This document shows, piece after piece, positions 53,729 to 63,528 of a stretch of 64,000 bases of DNA. Below the pieces are notes generated by a model, which did not search any database, was not told the DNA's origin, and saw only the letters and a list, made by a program, of their open reading frames with translations. The stretch is from Pseudomonas shirazensis (GTDB lineage: Bacteria; Pseudomonadota; Gammaproteobacteria; Pseudomonadales; Pseudomonadaceae): assembly GCF_014268785.2 (NCBI RefSeq), contig NZ_JABWRD020000001.1:1253001-1317000 (forward strand). The letters are read 5' to 3'. Position 1 is the first letter of the stretch, and every line of letters starts with the position of its first letter. A program made the position numbers and the translations under genes.

Positions 53729-53941
53729 ATGGCTAATAATCAAAGTAACCGTGGCAATCAAGGCGGCACTGCTCAAAACAACCCAGGCAATTTCGCAAAC
53801 GATCGGGAAAAGGCGTCCGAGGCCGGGCGCAAAGGGGGGAAAGCTTCAGGCGGCAACTTCGCCAATGACCGTGAACGTGCATCCGAAGCCGGCCGCGTTG
53901 GTGGCCAGCACAGCCACGGTGGTGGTCGCAAAAGTGAATGA
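53729..53941 (+). CDS. KGG-repeat general stress protein, two repeats
   Basis: The 70-aa protein has two KGG-type repeats (NPGNFANDREKASEAGRKGG and a second ending GRVGG) and closes HSHGGGRKSE, the same end as the protein at 50304-50726. It is a shorter paralogue. The leader and start region are conserved between the two. Confidence 0.88.
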   Translation: MANNQSNRGNQGGTAQNNPGNFANDREKASEAGRKGGKASGGNFANDRERASEAGRVGGQHSHGGGRKSE

Positions 53942-54095
53942 CCTCGCGTGACTGAGGCCAGGTCAGCATGCTGACCTGGTTTCACGCTGGCATGGCTGAT
54001 CAGTCCGAGCCTTGGCGCGGGCTGATCAGCGCCCTCTCCCATCGACGCGTTGAAGCCGTGCATTGAACCCCTTCGGCCAAGGCGTCTCTACAGCA

Positions 54096-55094
54096 ATGAA
54101 GCCGTTAATTCAGGCAATCAGAATGAACAGTGATCGTTCGGTCGTGGTGATCTGTGGGGCGAGCGCCGGCGTCGGCCGCGCTACTGCCCTTGTGTTTGCA
54201 GCGGCGGGCTATTCCTTGGCGCTGATTGCACGGGGCACCGAAGGTTTGGCACAAACTGTCGAAGATGTGCAGGTCTATCCCGTGCGCACGCTGGCTATCA
54301 GCCTGGACGTAGCCAATGCGCATGAGCTCGATGAAGCTGCCCGACGCGTGGAGGCCGAGCTTGGACCCATTGCCATCTGGATCAACTCAGCCATGGTGAC
54401 GGTTTTCTCGCCCGCAGAGCAGCTCGCAGCAGACGAGCTCAAACGGGTCACGGACGTTACGTATCTGGGCACAGTGCATGGCACCCTGGCTGCGCTCACT
54501 GTCATGCGGCCGCGTAATCGAGGCCTGATCATTCAGGTTGGCTCGGCATTGGCCTATCGGGCAATACCTCTGCAAGCCGCTTATTGCGGGGCAAAATTCG
54601 CGGTAAGAGGGTTTACCGATGCGCTGCGCTGCGAGCTGCTTCATCAACGCAGCGCGATCAAACTGTGCATGGTACAGCTACCGGCCATCAACACACCGCA
54701 GTTCGATTGGGCATGCAATAAATTGAATAGGCGGGTATGCCCTGTTCCGCCTGTCCATGATCCCTATGTGGCGGCACGGGCCATTCTAAGTGTGGTCGAT
54801 GCACCACCGCGCGAGCTCTGGGTCGGCCTACCCACCCTAGGTGCCATCGTAGGCACGTTCTTCTTCCCCGCCCTGCTGGATCGCAAGCTGGCACGGGACG
54901 CCTGGACCGGTCAAATGGAAGGCCCAGTGCAACAACCTGCTCAAGCAGACAATTTGTTCGAGCCGGTACGCGGACTACATGAGGTCGCCGGACGCTTCAC
55001 CCGCGGGGCGCGAACCCGCGCGTTGGCCTTGACGGCGCGGGGCGCCATCCTGGCGCTGTTCCTGACCGCCGCATTGATCGGCTTATTGGTCTGA
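54096..55094 (+). CDS. SDR family oxidoreductase with C-terminal membrane segment
   Basis: The 332-aa protein has VVICGASAGVGRATALVF, a catalytic YCGAKFA and a C-terminal helix (ALTARGAILALFLTAALIGLLV). The NNAG motif is replaced by NSAM. It resembles the SDR at 51630 in its final third. ATG 54096 is taken as start; ATG 54123 is possible, neither with a strong ribosome site. Its 3' end overlaps the convergent GH13 gene by 12 bases. Confidence 0.84.
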   Translation: MKPLIQAIRMNSDRSVVVICGASAGVGRATALVFAAAGYSLALIARGTEGLAQTVEDVQVYPVRTLAISLDVANAHELDEAARRVEAELGPIAIWINSAMVTVFSPAEQLAADELKRVTDVTYLGTVHGTLAALTVMRPRNRGLIIQVGSALAYRAIPLQAAYCGAKFAVRGFTDALRCELLHQRSAIKLCMVQLPAINTPQFDWACNKLNRRVCPVPPVHDPYVAARAILSVVDAPPRELWVGLPTLGAIVGTFFFPALLDRKLARDAWTGQMEGPVQQPAQADNLFEPVRGLHEVAGRFTRGARTRALALTARGAILALFLTAALIGLLV

Positions 55095-56771
55095 CCCGCC
55101 CTGCACGCGTTTGAACCAACGGTATCCATAAGGGTTGAGTTCTTGCGAGGCGTGTCGCGATTCGGCGTATTCGGCGTATTCGGCGTATTCGGCGTATTCG
55201 GCGTATTCGGCGTATTCGGCATATTCGGCATATTCGGCATATTCGGCATATTCGGCATCGGCCATGATCGGCTTCAAGCCTTGATGTGCTAGCGTTACCT
55301 TGGCACGCGTGCCGCCCAGATTAGCGACCATCAATACGTTGACCTGCTCGCCGTAGGCAATGGCAAACACGGCCGGGTGGTCAACCCTGACCAACCGCAT
55401 GGGCTGACTGGCAATTTCCGGCAGGCCAGCGCGCACGCGCAATAAAGCGTTGACCCTTGCATAGAGTGACTCCTTGGCCTGGAGTTGGGCGGCCACATTG
55501 ATGATCGAATATGCAAAAGGCCCTTGGTCGATGAGGGGCGCGGCCAGTTCGCCAGTGGTAGAAGAGAACCCTGCGTTGCCCCCTTGCGTCCATTGCATCG
55601 GCGTGCGCACCGAGAGACGCTCGGGCAGGTTGAGGTCGTCCCCCATTCCGATTTCATCGCCATAACGCAGGATGGGCGTCCCCGGCAATGACAACAGCAG
55701 CGCGACGGCAAGTGCCTGATGATCGATGTTGCCTTGGAGCATTGGCGCCAGCCGACGCCGGATTCCGCGTCCATACACACGCATGTTCGCCTCAGGGGCG
55801 AACACGCGCATTACTTCAGCACGCTCTTGCTCGCTCAGCCGCTCCAGGTCCAATTCATCATGGTTACGCAGCCACACCGCATAACCAGCGTTTTCGGGCG
55901 CTGGCGGCCTCTGCTCGATCGCCCGGTAGAGCGGTTCGGCGTGTTGCCTGGCCATGGCAAGGAACAGATGATTGTTGAGCCAGAAATCCAGCACCAGACT
56001 CATTCGCTGGCCATCACCTAAATAATGCGGGAAACGCTCAGGCTCGACATCCACCTCGCCCATCAGAACACCCTCTGGGTTGATACGGGTGATCCAGCGA
56101 TGCAGCCGCTGCAACAACCAGACACCTTCGCCCTCACGGCCGCGGCCCGCCTGCTCGACCATATGCGATGCGGCATCGAGGCGAAAACCATCGATGCCCA
56201 ACGCCAGCCAACGCGACATGATGCGCTCGATTTCCCTGATTACATGCCGATTGCGCAGGTTCAAGTCTGGCTGGTAACGGTAGAAAAGATGACGATAATA
56301 CTGACCTGCCTGATCATCCCACTGCCAGATGCTGTCTTCGACGGAAGGAAAGATCGGCTGATTGCCATCGTCAACAGGCGTGTCGGACCAAATGAAATAA
56401 TCGCGGTATGGGCTGCTTCGGTCGTTGCGCGCTGCGACGAACCAAGGGTGCTGGTCGCAGACGTGCTGCATGACCAGTTCCAGGATGATACGCATGCCTC
56501 GTCGCTTGGCCTCGTGCACCAATTCAAGAAGCTGCGTTTCACTACCGAAGCGCCTGTCCAGCGCCCGATGGTCGGTCACGTCATAGCCGGCGTCGCGCCA
56601 GCAGGCTTCGTAGATGGGGGTCAGCCACAACGTACCTACCCCCAGCGCTTGCAGGTAATCCAGCTTCTCGATAATGCCACCCAGATCACCACAGCCGTCG
56701 CCATCACTGTCAAGAAATAACGAGGGATCAATCTGGTAGATGATCGTGGTCAGATGCCAATTCGTTGTCAT
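55083..56771 (-). CDS. GH13 alpha-amylase family enzyme, trehalose synthase-like, with AEY tandem repeat
   Basis: The 562-aa protein has the GH13 catalytic set: nucleophile in GIDGFRLDAAS, acid in GVLMGEVDVEP and the third aspartate in RNHDELDLER. The order and the YGDEIGMGDDL motif resemble trehalose synthase or maltose-active enzymes. Near the C-terminus ten AEY triplets interrupt the final beta domain just before NPYGYRW. ATG 56771 fits homology and has AGAGGG upstream; the longer frame to 56885 overlaps the neighbour too far. It overlaps the upstream GH13 gene by 44 bases. Confidence 0.87.
   Translation of the reverse strand: MTTNWHLTTIIYQIDPSLFLDSDGDGCGDLGGIIEKLDYLQALGVGTLWLTPIYEACWRDAGYDVTDHRALDRRFGSETQLLELVHEAKRRGMRIILELVMQHVCDQHPWFVAARNDRSSPYRDYFIWSDTPVDDGNQPIFPSVEDSIWQWDDQAGQYYRHLFYRYQPDLNLRNRHVIREIERIMSRWLALGIDGFRLDAASHMVEQAGRGREGEGVWLLQRLHRWITRINPEGVLMGEVDVEPERFPHYLGDGQRMSLVLDFWLNNHLFLAMARQHAEPLYRAIEQRPPAPENAGYAVWLRNHDELDLERLSEQERAEVMRVFAPEANMRVYGRGIRRRLAPMLQGNIDHQALAVALLLSLPGTPILRYGDEIGMGDDLNLPERLSVRTPMQWTQGGNAGFSSTTGELAAPLIDQGPFAYSIINVAAQLQAKESLYARVNALLRVRAGLPEIASQPMRLVRVDHPAVFAIAYGEQVNVLMVANLGGTRAKVTLAHQGLKPIMADAEYAEYAEYAEYAEYAEYAEYAEYAEYAEYAESRHASQELNPYGYRWFKRVQGGSDQ
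55161..55259. repeat. 9-bp tandem repeat (10 full units) in the GH13 gene
   Basis: Six TTCGGCGTA units are followed by four TTCGGCATA units and a partial one. On the coding (minus) strand they give AEY repeated ten times. The two unit types lie in blocks, as expected of expansion by slippage. A nine-base unit keeps the frame at any copy number. Confidence 0.95.
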
Positions 56772-58302
56772 GACGCCCTCTGTACAGAATGACCGCCTGC
56801 TCGCCCGCCAGCCGCCCAGTGAACGGGCAGCCTTCACCTTGCCTATCACTGGCAAGCTGGACTTGCCATTGCCCGGAGAGGGCAAAGACCTGTTCGGTGT
56901 CGCTGAAATTTATGCACACCACGCGCTCGTCGTCATCACACCAGCGCCGATAGGCCAGCACTTGCGGATGCGAAGGTAATTCCTGCCAGGCGCCTGTTGT
57001 CAGCGCCAGGCTGGCGCGGCGGCAGGCAATCAACCGACGGTAGAGCTCCAGTAACGAACCTGCCCGCCCGGACTGGGCCTGCACCGACGACGCCCCTGCT
57101 TGGGGAGCAAAGGGCAGCCAGGTCGACCCTCCCGCCCAGCCGTGCGGGGGGCGGAGCGTCCAAGGAATCGGCGCCCGACTGCCATCACGTCCGCCTGGGT
57201 CGACCCGCGTCTGCGCGTCGACGAGCACATCTTCCAGCCCGAGTTCCTCACCCTGGTAGATGAAAGGCGTGCCCCGCAAACTCAGCAAGAGCACTGCCGC
57301 TGCACGGGCGCGTAGCTCGGAGCCGCCATAACGGGTCCGGTGGCGACTGTTGTCATGATTGGACAACACCCACGTCGGCCAAGCCTGCAAGGGACCCAAC
57401 TCGCTTTCCACTTCGCGGATACACAGACGAAATATGACCGGATCCCAGGTGGCATCCAGCGGCGGAAAATTGAATGACATATGCAGCTCGTCACTGGCAC
57501 CGTAATAGGCGGCAACCTGACGTGTGGAGCGTATGTTGACTTCACCGATCAACACACGCCCCGGGCTATACCTGTCGACCAACCGACGCAAGCCTCGCAG
57601 TATCTCGTGGCTGTAGGGCTGGTCGTTGATATGCACCATCGCTTCACCCGCCAGGCAGCGCGAGTCGTCGGCGAAGTGGGGGTCCTTGCCGATACAATGC
57701 ACCACATCCACCCGAAAGCCGTCCACGCCACGGTCGAGCCAGAAGCGCAGAACCTCATGCATGGCAGCGACGACCTGGGGGTTTTGCCAGTTCAGATCGG
57801 GTTGCTGGGGTAAAAAGAAATGCAGGTAGTATTGTTGGCTTTGCTCATCCCAACTCCAAGCGCTACCGCCTCCAATGGCTGCGCGCCAGTTATTGGGTTG
57901 GTCGCGCCAGATGTACCAGTCACGCTTGTCGCTATCGCGGCTGGCACGTGAAGACATGAACCACGGATGCTGATCTGAGGTGTGGTTGGGAACGAAGTCG
58001 AGGATGATCTTCAGGCCACGTCGATGGGCTTGATCGATCAGCGAGTCAAGGTCATCAAGCGACCCGAACAAGGGGTCGACATCAAGGTAATCGCAAATAT
58101 CATAGCCCGCATCGCACATAGGCGAGCGGAATATCGGAGAAAGCCATAACGCATCGACCCCCAACGCCTGCAGGTAGTCGAGCCGGGTGCAGATGCCGCG
58201 AATATCACCCACACCATCGGCGTCGCTGTCGGCGAACGAGCGTGGATAAATCTGGTAGATCACAGCGTGCCTCCACCACGGTGAGCGAACGGCGCCCGTC
58301 AT
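56728..58302 (-). CDS. GH13 alpha-glucosidase
   Basis: The 524-aa protein starts WWRHAVIYQIYPRSFADSDADG and has the oligo-1,6-glucosidase set: GVDGFRVDVVH, VLIGEVNI, LSNHDNSRH, and GTPFIYQGEELGLE. It should split or transfer alpha-glucosyl units from maltose- or isomaltose-like sugars in the cytoplasm. AAGGAG six bases upstream selects ATG 58302. With the next GH13 gene it forms an overlapping pair, probably for compatible-solute or storage sugar turnover. Confidence 0.9.
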   Translation of the reverse strand: MTGAVRSPWWRHAVIYQIYPRSFADSDADGVGDIRGICTRLDYLQALGVDALWLSPIFRSPMCDAGYDICDYLDVDPLFGSLDDLDSLIDQAHRRGLKIILDFVPNHTSDQHPWFMSSRASRDSDKRDWYIWRDQPNNWRAAIGGGSAWSWDEQSQQYYLHFFLPQQPDLNWQNPQVVAAMHEVLRFWLDRGVDGFRVDVVHCIGKDPHFADDSRCLAGEAMVHINDQPYSHEILRGLRRLVDRYSPGRVLIGEVNIRSTRQVAAYYGASDELHMSFNFPPLDATWDPVIFRLCIREVESELGPLQAWPTWVLSNHDNSRHRTRYGGSELRARAAAVLLLSLRGTPFIYQGEELGLEDVLVDAQTRVDPGGRDGSRAPIPWTLRPPHGWAGGSTWLPFAPQAGASSVQAQSGRAGSLLELYRRLIACRRASLALTTGAWQELPSHPQVLAYRRWCDDDERVVCINFSDTEQVFALSGQWQVQLASDRQGEGCPFTGRLAGEQAVILYRGRHDNELASDHDHLPD

Positions 58303-58334
58303 GTAAACTCCTTGCAGCAACCCATGCTGGCGAT

Positions 58335-58715
58335 TCAGCCGCGTTTTTGCAGCGCCTCTATCAATTGCGCCTTGGACATGCTTGAGCGCCCCTTGATGTT
58401 TTTGCTGCGGGCTTCCTTCATCAGACTTTCCTTGGTCTGGCTTTGCAGCGAAGATCCCGAGGTGCGCTCGTGGCCCTCTCGGGTTTTAGCTGCGCGCCTG
58501 GCCGAATCGGAGCGCGCGGTTTTCTTCTCGTTCGCCGGCGTGTGCTTGCCCGAACCGCCCTTTTTCTCTCCGCCACCGGACTGTTTATTGACAGTGGCCC
58601 AAGCGCGGGACTCTGCTTCATCTTTGGAAACGCCTTTGTGTTCATAGCTTTCTTCGATGTGTTCAGCTTTGCGTTTTTGCTTCTCGGTGTATTTGTCTTT
58701 GTCTCCACGAGGCAT
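58335..58715 (-). CDS. Small basic protein with C-terminal Rho_N/SAP-like motif
   Basis: The 126-aa lysine-rich protein opens MPRGDKDKYTEKQKRKAEHI and ends SMSKAQLIEALQKRG, a Rho N-terminal/SAP-like helix pair that may bind nucleic acid. Pseudomonas homologues are often labelled plasmid stabilisation protein without proof. GGAG precedes the ATG. It ends 32 bases before the GH13 pair. Confidence 0.8.
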   Translation of the reverse strand: MPRGDKDKYTEKQKRKAEHIEESYEHKGVSKDEAESRAWATVNKQSGGGEKKGGSGKHTPANEKKTARSDSARRAAKTREGHERTSGSSLQSQTKESLMKEARSKNIKGRSSMSKAQLIEALQKRG

Positions 58716-58990
58716 GACCGTTGCTCCTGAAAGGCTCTAGGTGAACGGTTGAACACCTGCCCTTCGGCAGAGTGCCAAAAAATGGACAAACGGCTGCAGC
58801 AGATACCTGTCCCTGCGGACTCTGATTCGGGAATATTCAGTTGCCTGTTCGCTTCTGTTGCATGCTCGAGCCATATGCAACTTATCGGTTGAAAAAATCG
58901 ATGCGTTAAGCGCTCACACGTTTCAGATTTTCGAACACATTCCATAGCACCCCGCTGATGCGTAGCCAGTCACATGGTAAAGGGTATTAT

Positions 58991-59338
58991 ATGGAGAACG
59001 CGGCGATGCAGCCTGATGAAGCGAATGAACTGAAACGATGCCGAGCCTTTGCGCTTGAGCAAAATCAACGCCTGCTCGGCGAGGCGCATCGACGCATCGA
59101 GGAAGCGGAACAACTATTGACTCACCCCCAATTGGATGCGGAGCAGTTCGAACGCTATAAACGACTGAAAGCTTCAGCGCTGCGCTGTTATGCAGATGCA
59201 TTAGAACACCTCGCTATTATCGACAGGGACTTCCCTGAGCCCCCGGCCAGCAACGACGTTGCACACACCTTGGCGCCGGCACCGGCCGCCACGAACGACG
59301 AGCATTATAACGTTCGTACGCTTACGTTCAGCGATTGA
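58991..59338 (+). CDS. Hypothetical helical protein, 115 aa
   Basis: No family recognised. It is a charged helical protein (NELKRCRAFALEQNQRLLGE, RIEEAEQLLTHPQLDAEQFE) with a proline/alanine tail. AAAGGG before ATG 58991 suggests the start; ATG 59006 with GGAG is an alternative. It lies 86 bases before the large sensor gene and may be co-expressed. Confidence 0.6.
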   Translation: MENAAMQPDEANELKRCRAFALEQNQRLLGEAHRRIEEAEQLLTHPQLDAEQFERYKRLKASALRCYADALEHLAIIDRDFPEPPASNDVAHTLAPAPAATNDEHYNVRTLTFSD

Positions 59339-59424
59339 ACAAAGGGCCGTCCTTACAAGCCTGTTTTTTGCGCGTCGGGCTGAGCTAGACTGGCCGCTTT
59401 TGTCCTTCCGATGAGAACCTTGCT

Positions 59425-62400
59425 ATGAGCGCTGACGAGAACAAAACCGCATTACCGCAGCGCAAAGGCGTAATGCCGAGCGAGCTGCCGTTTCCAGTGG
59501 TTGGCATCGGCGCGTCGGCCGGTGGCATTCAAGCGCTCAAAAGATTTCTCGAGAATATGCCAGCCGAAAACGGTATGGCATTCGTGGTGGTGCTCCATCT
59601 CTCACCCGATCACGAAAGCGTCATTGACAGAATCCTCGCTTCGAGCACCAAAATGCCAGTTCAACAAGTGACCGGGCGTTGCGAGATCAAGCCTAATCAC
59701 GTGTACGTGTTGTCGCCGGCCAGGCAATTGGCGATGAACGATGGCTACCTGCATGCCAGCGCTGCAACCCGACCTCAGGGGGCGCATGTAGCCATCGATT
59801 TGTTCTTTCGAGACCTGGCAGACGTTCACAAGCACCGTGCATTTTGTTTGGTGCTCTCGGGAACCGGTTCGGACGGCGCGGTGGGTTTGTCGCGAATCAA
59901 AGAGCAAGGCGGCGTGACGCTTGTGCAAAACCCGGAGGATGCGGAATTTGATGGCATGCCACGGGCTGCAATCGAAACGCAGTTGGTAGATGTCATATTG
60001 CCAGTTGCCGAGATGCCACAAAAACTACTCGATCTGTGGCGCAACGCTCAAACGATTCGACTCCCTGCCTCCAATGCTGTGCAGCCTTGCCACGCCGTCG
60101 CGGTTTCCCCCGAATATGACGATGAACAACTGCTGGGGCAAATACTCGCTGTGCTGCGTAACCGTACCGGGCATGATTTCAAACACTACAAGCGCGCGAC
60201 AGTGCTGAGGCGACTCGAGCGTCGCCTGCAGGTGACCACGCAAGCTGACCTGGCCGCCTACCTCAACTACATTGAAGCGCATGCCGAAGAAGCCAAAGCC
60301 CTACTAGGCGACATGTTGATTGGCGTCACCAATTTCTTCCGAGATCGCGAAGCGTTTGAAGCCTTGGAACGAAGCGTTCTCGGCGAAATTTTCGCACGAA
60401 AGCCTCAGAACCCATCCCAGCGAGAAGAGGTTCGCGTCTGGTCGGCAGGTTGTTCGAGCGGTGAAGAAGCCTATAGCCTCGCGATCTTGGCAATGGAGCA
60501 TCAGTCGCTGGAAAGCAGCGAGCGCAAAATTCAACTGTTCGCCACCGACGTGGATGAGCGCGCCATTGCCAAAGGCCGTGCCGGGCAGTTCTCCGAAGCC
60601 ATTTTGACCGACGTCCCACCTACCCGTTTACGCCACTACTTCGTCAAGGAAGGATCGCATTACCGGATCAACAAGGAAGTGCGCGATATCGTTTTGTTTG
60701 CCAAGCACAACATCCTGGCGGATCCGCCCTTCTCGCAAATCGACTTGATTGTCTGCCGCAACCTGATGATCTATCTGGACCGCGAGGTTCAGCGTGAAGT
60801 CCTGCAGATGTTCCATTTCGCGCTTCGTACCGGGGGTTACCTGTTTCTGGGCTCATCCGAGTCCGCCGATGTGTGTCCTGAATTATTTGTCGCCATTGAT
60901 AAGCGTAATCGTATTTATCGCGCGAAACTCAGCAGTACGGAACGGCGTTCACCTACCATTCCACGCGCAGGCTATATGCGCAGCAGCACCGATGAGTCGG
61001 TGCCAGTGGTGCCCAAGCGTGCCGGGAAAATTTCCTTTGCCGATATCCATCGGCGGGCGCTGGAAAGCATCCAGCCGCCCAGCCTGGTGGTCGACGGCAA
61101 TTTGGATATTCTGCATCTGGATAACGGGGTGGGGCGCTTTCTGCGTTATGTCGCCGGTGAAGTTAACCGTAATCTGGTCAATTTGATCGATCCTGCGCTG
61201 CGTCTGGAGTTGCGCACAACGCTTTACCAGGCCCAGCAAAGCGGTAAGCGGGCGAGTTCGCGCGTGGCGACACTCGGCGACGAACGTGTACGGGTGCTCA
61301 TTGAGCCATACCGCGACGAAGCCACCGATCATGACGTGTTCCTGGTCGTCTTTCAGGCTGGCCCGCCGTCTTCGCCTGAGCGGCGAGAGGCATCGTCGAG
61401 CGCAGACGATCATGCTTTGGCCGTGCTGGAAAAGGAACTGCATCAAACCAAACTGCAGCTTCAGGATACCATTGAACAGTCGGAAGTCTCGAGTGAGGAA
61501 CTCAAAGCCTCGAACGAGGAAGCCCAAGCCATCAACGAAGAGCTGCGCTCAGCCACGGAGGAATTGGAAACCAGCAAGGAAGAGCTACAGTCGATCAATG
61601 AAGAACTATTGACCGTCAACTACGAGCTGAAGACCAAAGTCGAAGAAACCGACAAAGTCAACGACTACCTTAGCAATTTGATAGCGTCCACCGACATCGC
61701 GACCATCTTTGTCGATAAAAGCATGCGCATTCGCTGGTTCACGCCCCGTACCACCGACATTTTCAACATGTTGACCAGCGACACGGGCCGTTCCTTGCTC
61801 GACATTACCCACCGGCTGGATTATCCGCAGCTTACCGACGATGCGGCGGCTGTCTTTGAAACGTTGAATATCATCGAACGCGAAGTCCCCAGCAACAACC
61901 AGCGCTGGTATATCGCCCGCTTGCTGCCGTACCGGTCAAATGAAAACCTGATCAATGGGACGGTCCTGACGTTCATCGATATTACCAAGCGCCGCGCCGC
62001 TGAAGAAAGTCTGCGACTGGGGCAGGAACGCATGCGCTTGGTAGCGGAAAGTACCCACGATTTCGCCATCATTGTCATGGACGAACACGGCATGATCAGC
62101 GACTGGAACACGGGCGCAGAGATGATTTTTGGTTTTGTCAAAGAGGAAGTTATCGGCAAGTACTTTGAGCTGATATTTTCCGCCGAAGACCGCGCGAGCG
62201 GCGTACCGGCAGAGGAGCTGCGCAAGGCCCGCCTGGAGGGCCGCTGCCTAGACGAGCGTTGGCATGTGCGTAAAGGGGGCGAACGCTTCTACTGCAGTGG
62301 CGAAGTCGCCACTTTGACAAGCGACTCACTCTCCGGTTATGTAAAAATTGCCCGCGACCTCACTGGGCACAAGCGCATGCAAGAACAGCAAAGCCGTATC

Positions 62401-63528
62401 CTTAAAGAAACCCAGACCAGCAGTCACATGAAGGACGAATTTTTCGCTGTGATGTCTCATGAGCTGAAGCACCCGTTAAACTTGATACAGCTCAATGCTG
62501 AAATCTTGCGACGCGTACCGGCAGTTCGGGCAGCGGAGCGCGCCAGCAAGGCCGTGAAAACCATCAGTGATGCGGTTGCCAGCCAAGCGCGAATCATTGA
62601 CGACTTGCTGGACGTCGCCCGTATTCGCACAGGCAAACTGAAACTCAAAAAGCAGCCGGTTGAAATCACGGCCATCCTAGAAGAAATTTTTGCCGTCGCC
62701 TCCAGCGAGTGTCCTGAAGGCCACATCACGCTCGAGATCGAGCCTGAGGCCAGGGGTGACTGCTGGGTTAACGGCGATGTCACACGCCTTGAACAAGTGA
62801 TTTGGAATCTACTCAATAATGCCCTCAAGTTCTGCACAGCGCATCCCGTCATCCAAATCATTGTCAAGCAAGTCAACGACACGGTAAATCTACAGTTTGT
62901 CGATAACGGGGTCGGACTGTCGAAACAGGATCTGGATCGTGTATTCAACCTGTTCAGTCAAGCCGCGCATCAGCATTCCACGCACAAGCGGGAAGGCCTT
63001 GGCATTGGCTTGTCTTTGGTTCGGCAGCTGGTTGAAGCCCATGGTGGGAGCGTTGCGGCCACTTCCGCAGGTATCGGCCTCGGCTGTACCTTTACGATCA
63101 CTTTGCCGCTCTGTGCTCAGTCATCGGTCAATGGACCTTCCCAGCACCCGGTGCAAGCTGCGCGGTTGCACGGCTTCAGGATTTTGCTCGTCGACGACTC
63201 GACCGAAATAGTGGACATCACGAAACAGTTACTTGAAATGGAAGAAGCTGTGGTCACAGCATTTCATGATCCCTTGCAAGTGGTCGAGCACGCCAAAGCT
63301 ACCCACTACGATGTCATCATCTCGGATATTGGCATGCCGGGTATGGACGGGCATCAACTGATTGGCGAACTGCGCAAAATCAACCATCTGCAGAAGACGC
63401 CTGCCATCGCTCTTTCGGGCTATGGTGACAAGGTTTCCTCTACTTTATCCGGATTTGATCAGCACCTGACCAAGCCTGTGCAATATGAGGTACTGATAGA
63501 AACGATCGAAGGATTACGCATTTCGTAA
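59425..63528 (+). CDS. CheB-CheR-PAS hybrid histidine kinase with receiver
   Basis: The 1367-aa protein contains, in order: a CheB methylesterase (about 20-205, GIGASAGGIQALKRF, LHLSPDHES and LSGTGSDGA), a CheR methyltransferase (about 225-495, VWSAGCSSGEEAYSLAI), a PAS-like region, a long coiled coil (about 670-745, EELKASNEE-type repeats), two PAS domains, HisKA with H1012 (MSHELKHPL), HATPase (NLLNNALKF, DNGVGL, GLGIGLSLV) and a receiver with D1301 (IISDIGMPGMDG). No separate chemoreceptor is encoded, so it is probably a stand-alone cytoplasmic sensor. Its place beside the stress genes suggests it reports on stress. Confidence 0.93.
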   Translation: MSADENKTALPQRKGVMPSELPFPVVGIGASAGGIQALKRFLENMPAENGMAFVVVLHLSPDHESVIDRILASSTKMPVQQVTGRCEIKPNHVYVLSPARQLAMNDGYLHASAATRPQGAHVAIDLFFRDLADVHKHRAFCLVLSGTGSDGAVGLSRIKEQGGVTLVQNPEDAEFDGMPRAAIETQLVDVILPVAEMPQKLLDLWRNAQTIRLPASNAVQPCHAVAVSPEYDDEQLLGQILAVLRNRTGHDFKHYKRATVLRRLERRLQVTTQADLAAYLNYIEAHAEEAKALLGDMLIGVTNFFRDREAFEALERSVLGEIFARKPQNPSQREEVRVWSAGCSSGEEAYSLAILAMEHQSLESSERKIQLFATDVDERAIAKGRAGQFSEAILTDVPPTRLRHYFVKEGSHYRINKEVRDIVLFAKHNILADPPFSQIDLIVCRNLMIYLDREVQREVLQMFHFALRTGGYLFLGSSESADVCPELFVAIDKRNRIYRAKLSSTERRSPTIPRAGYMRSSTDESVPVVPKRAGKISFADIHRRALESIQPPSLVVDGNLDILHLDNGVGRFLRYVAGEVNRNLVNLIDPALRLELRTTLYQAQQSGKRASSRVATLGDERVRVLIEPYRDEATDHDVFLVVFQAGPPSSPERREASSSADDHALAVLEKELHQTKLQLQDTIEQSEVSSEELKASNEEAQAINEELRSATEELETSKEELQSINEELLTVNYELKTKVEETDKVNDYLSNLIASTDIATIFVDKSMRIRWFTPRTTDIFNMLTSDTGRSLLDITHRLDYPQLTDDAAAVFETLNIIEREVPSNNQRWYIARLLPYRSNENLINGTVLTFIDITKRRAAEESLRLGQERMRLVAESTHDFAIIVMDEHGMISDWNTGAEMIFGFVKEEVIGKYFELIFSAEDRASGVPAEELRKARLEGRCLDERWHVRKGGERFYCSGEVATLTSDSLSGYVKIARDLTGHKRMQEQQSRILKETQTSSHMKDEFFAVMSHELKHPLNLIQLNAEILRRVPAVRAAERASKAVKTISDAVASQARIIDDLLDVARIRTGKLKLKKQPVEITAILEEIFAVASSECPEGHITLEIEPEARGDCWVNGDVTRLEQVIWNLLNNALKFCTAHPVIQIIVKQVNDTVNLQFVDNGVGLSKQDLDRVFNLFSQAAHQHSTHKREGLGIGLSLVRQLVEAHGGSVAATSAGIGLGCTFTITLPLCAQSSVNGPSQHPVQAARLHGFRILLVDDSTEIVDITKQLLEMEEAVVTAFHDPLQVVEHAKATHYDVIISDIGMPGMDGHQLIGELRKINHLQKTPAIALSGYGDKVSSTLSGFDQHLTKPVQYEVLIETIEGLRIS

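Noticed and set aside
54941..55258. Frame encoding repeated MPN/TPN triplets
   Set aside because: It overlaps the same 9-bp tandem repeat in another frame; the AEY frame belongs to an intact GH13 enzyme.
55161..55259. Possible CRISPR-like repeat array
   Set aside because: The units are nine bases, directly adjoining and without spacers, so this is a minisatellite.
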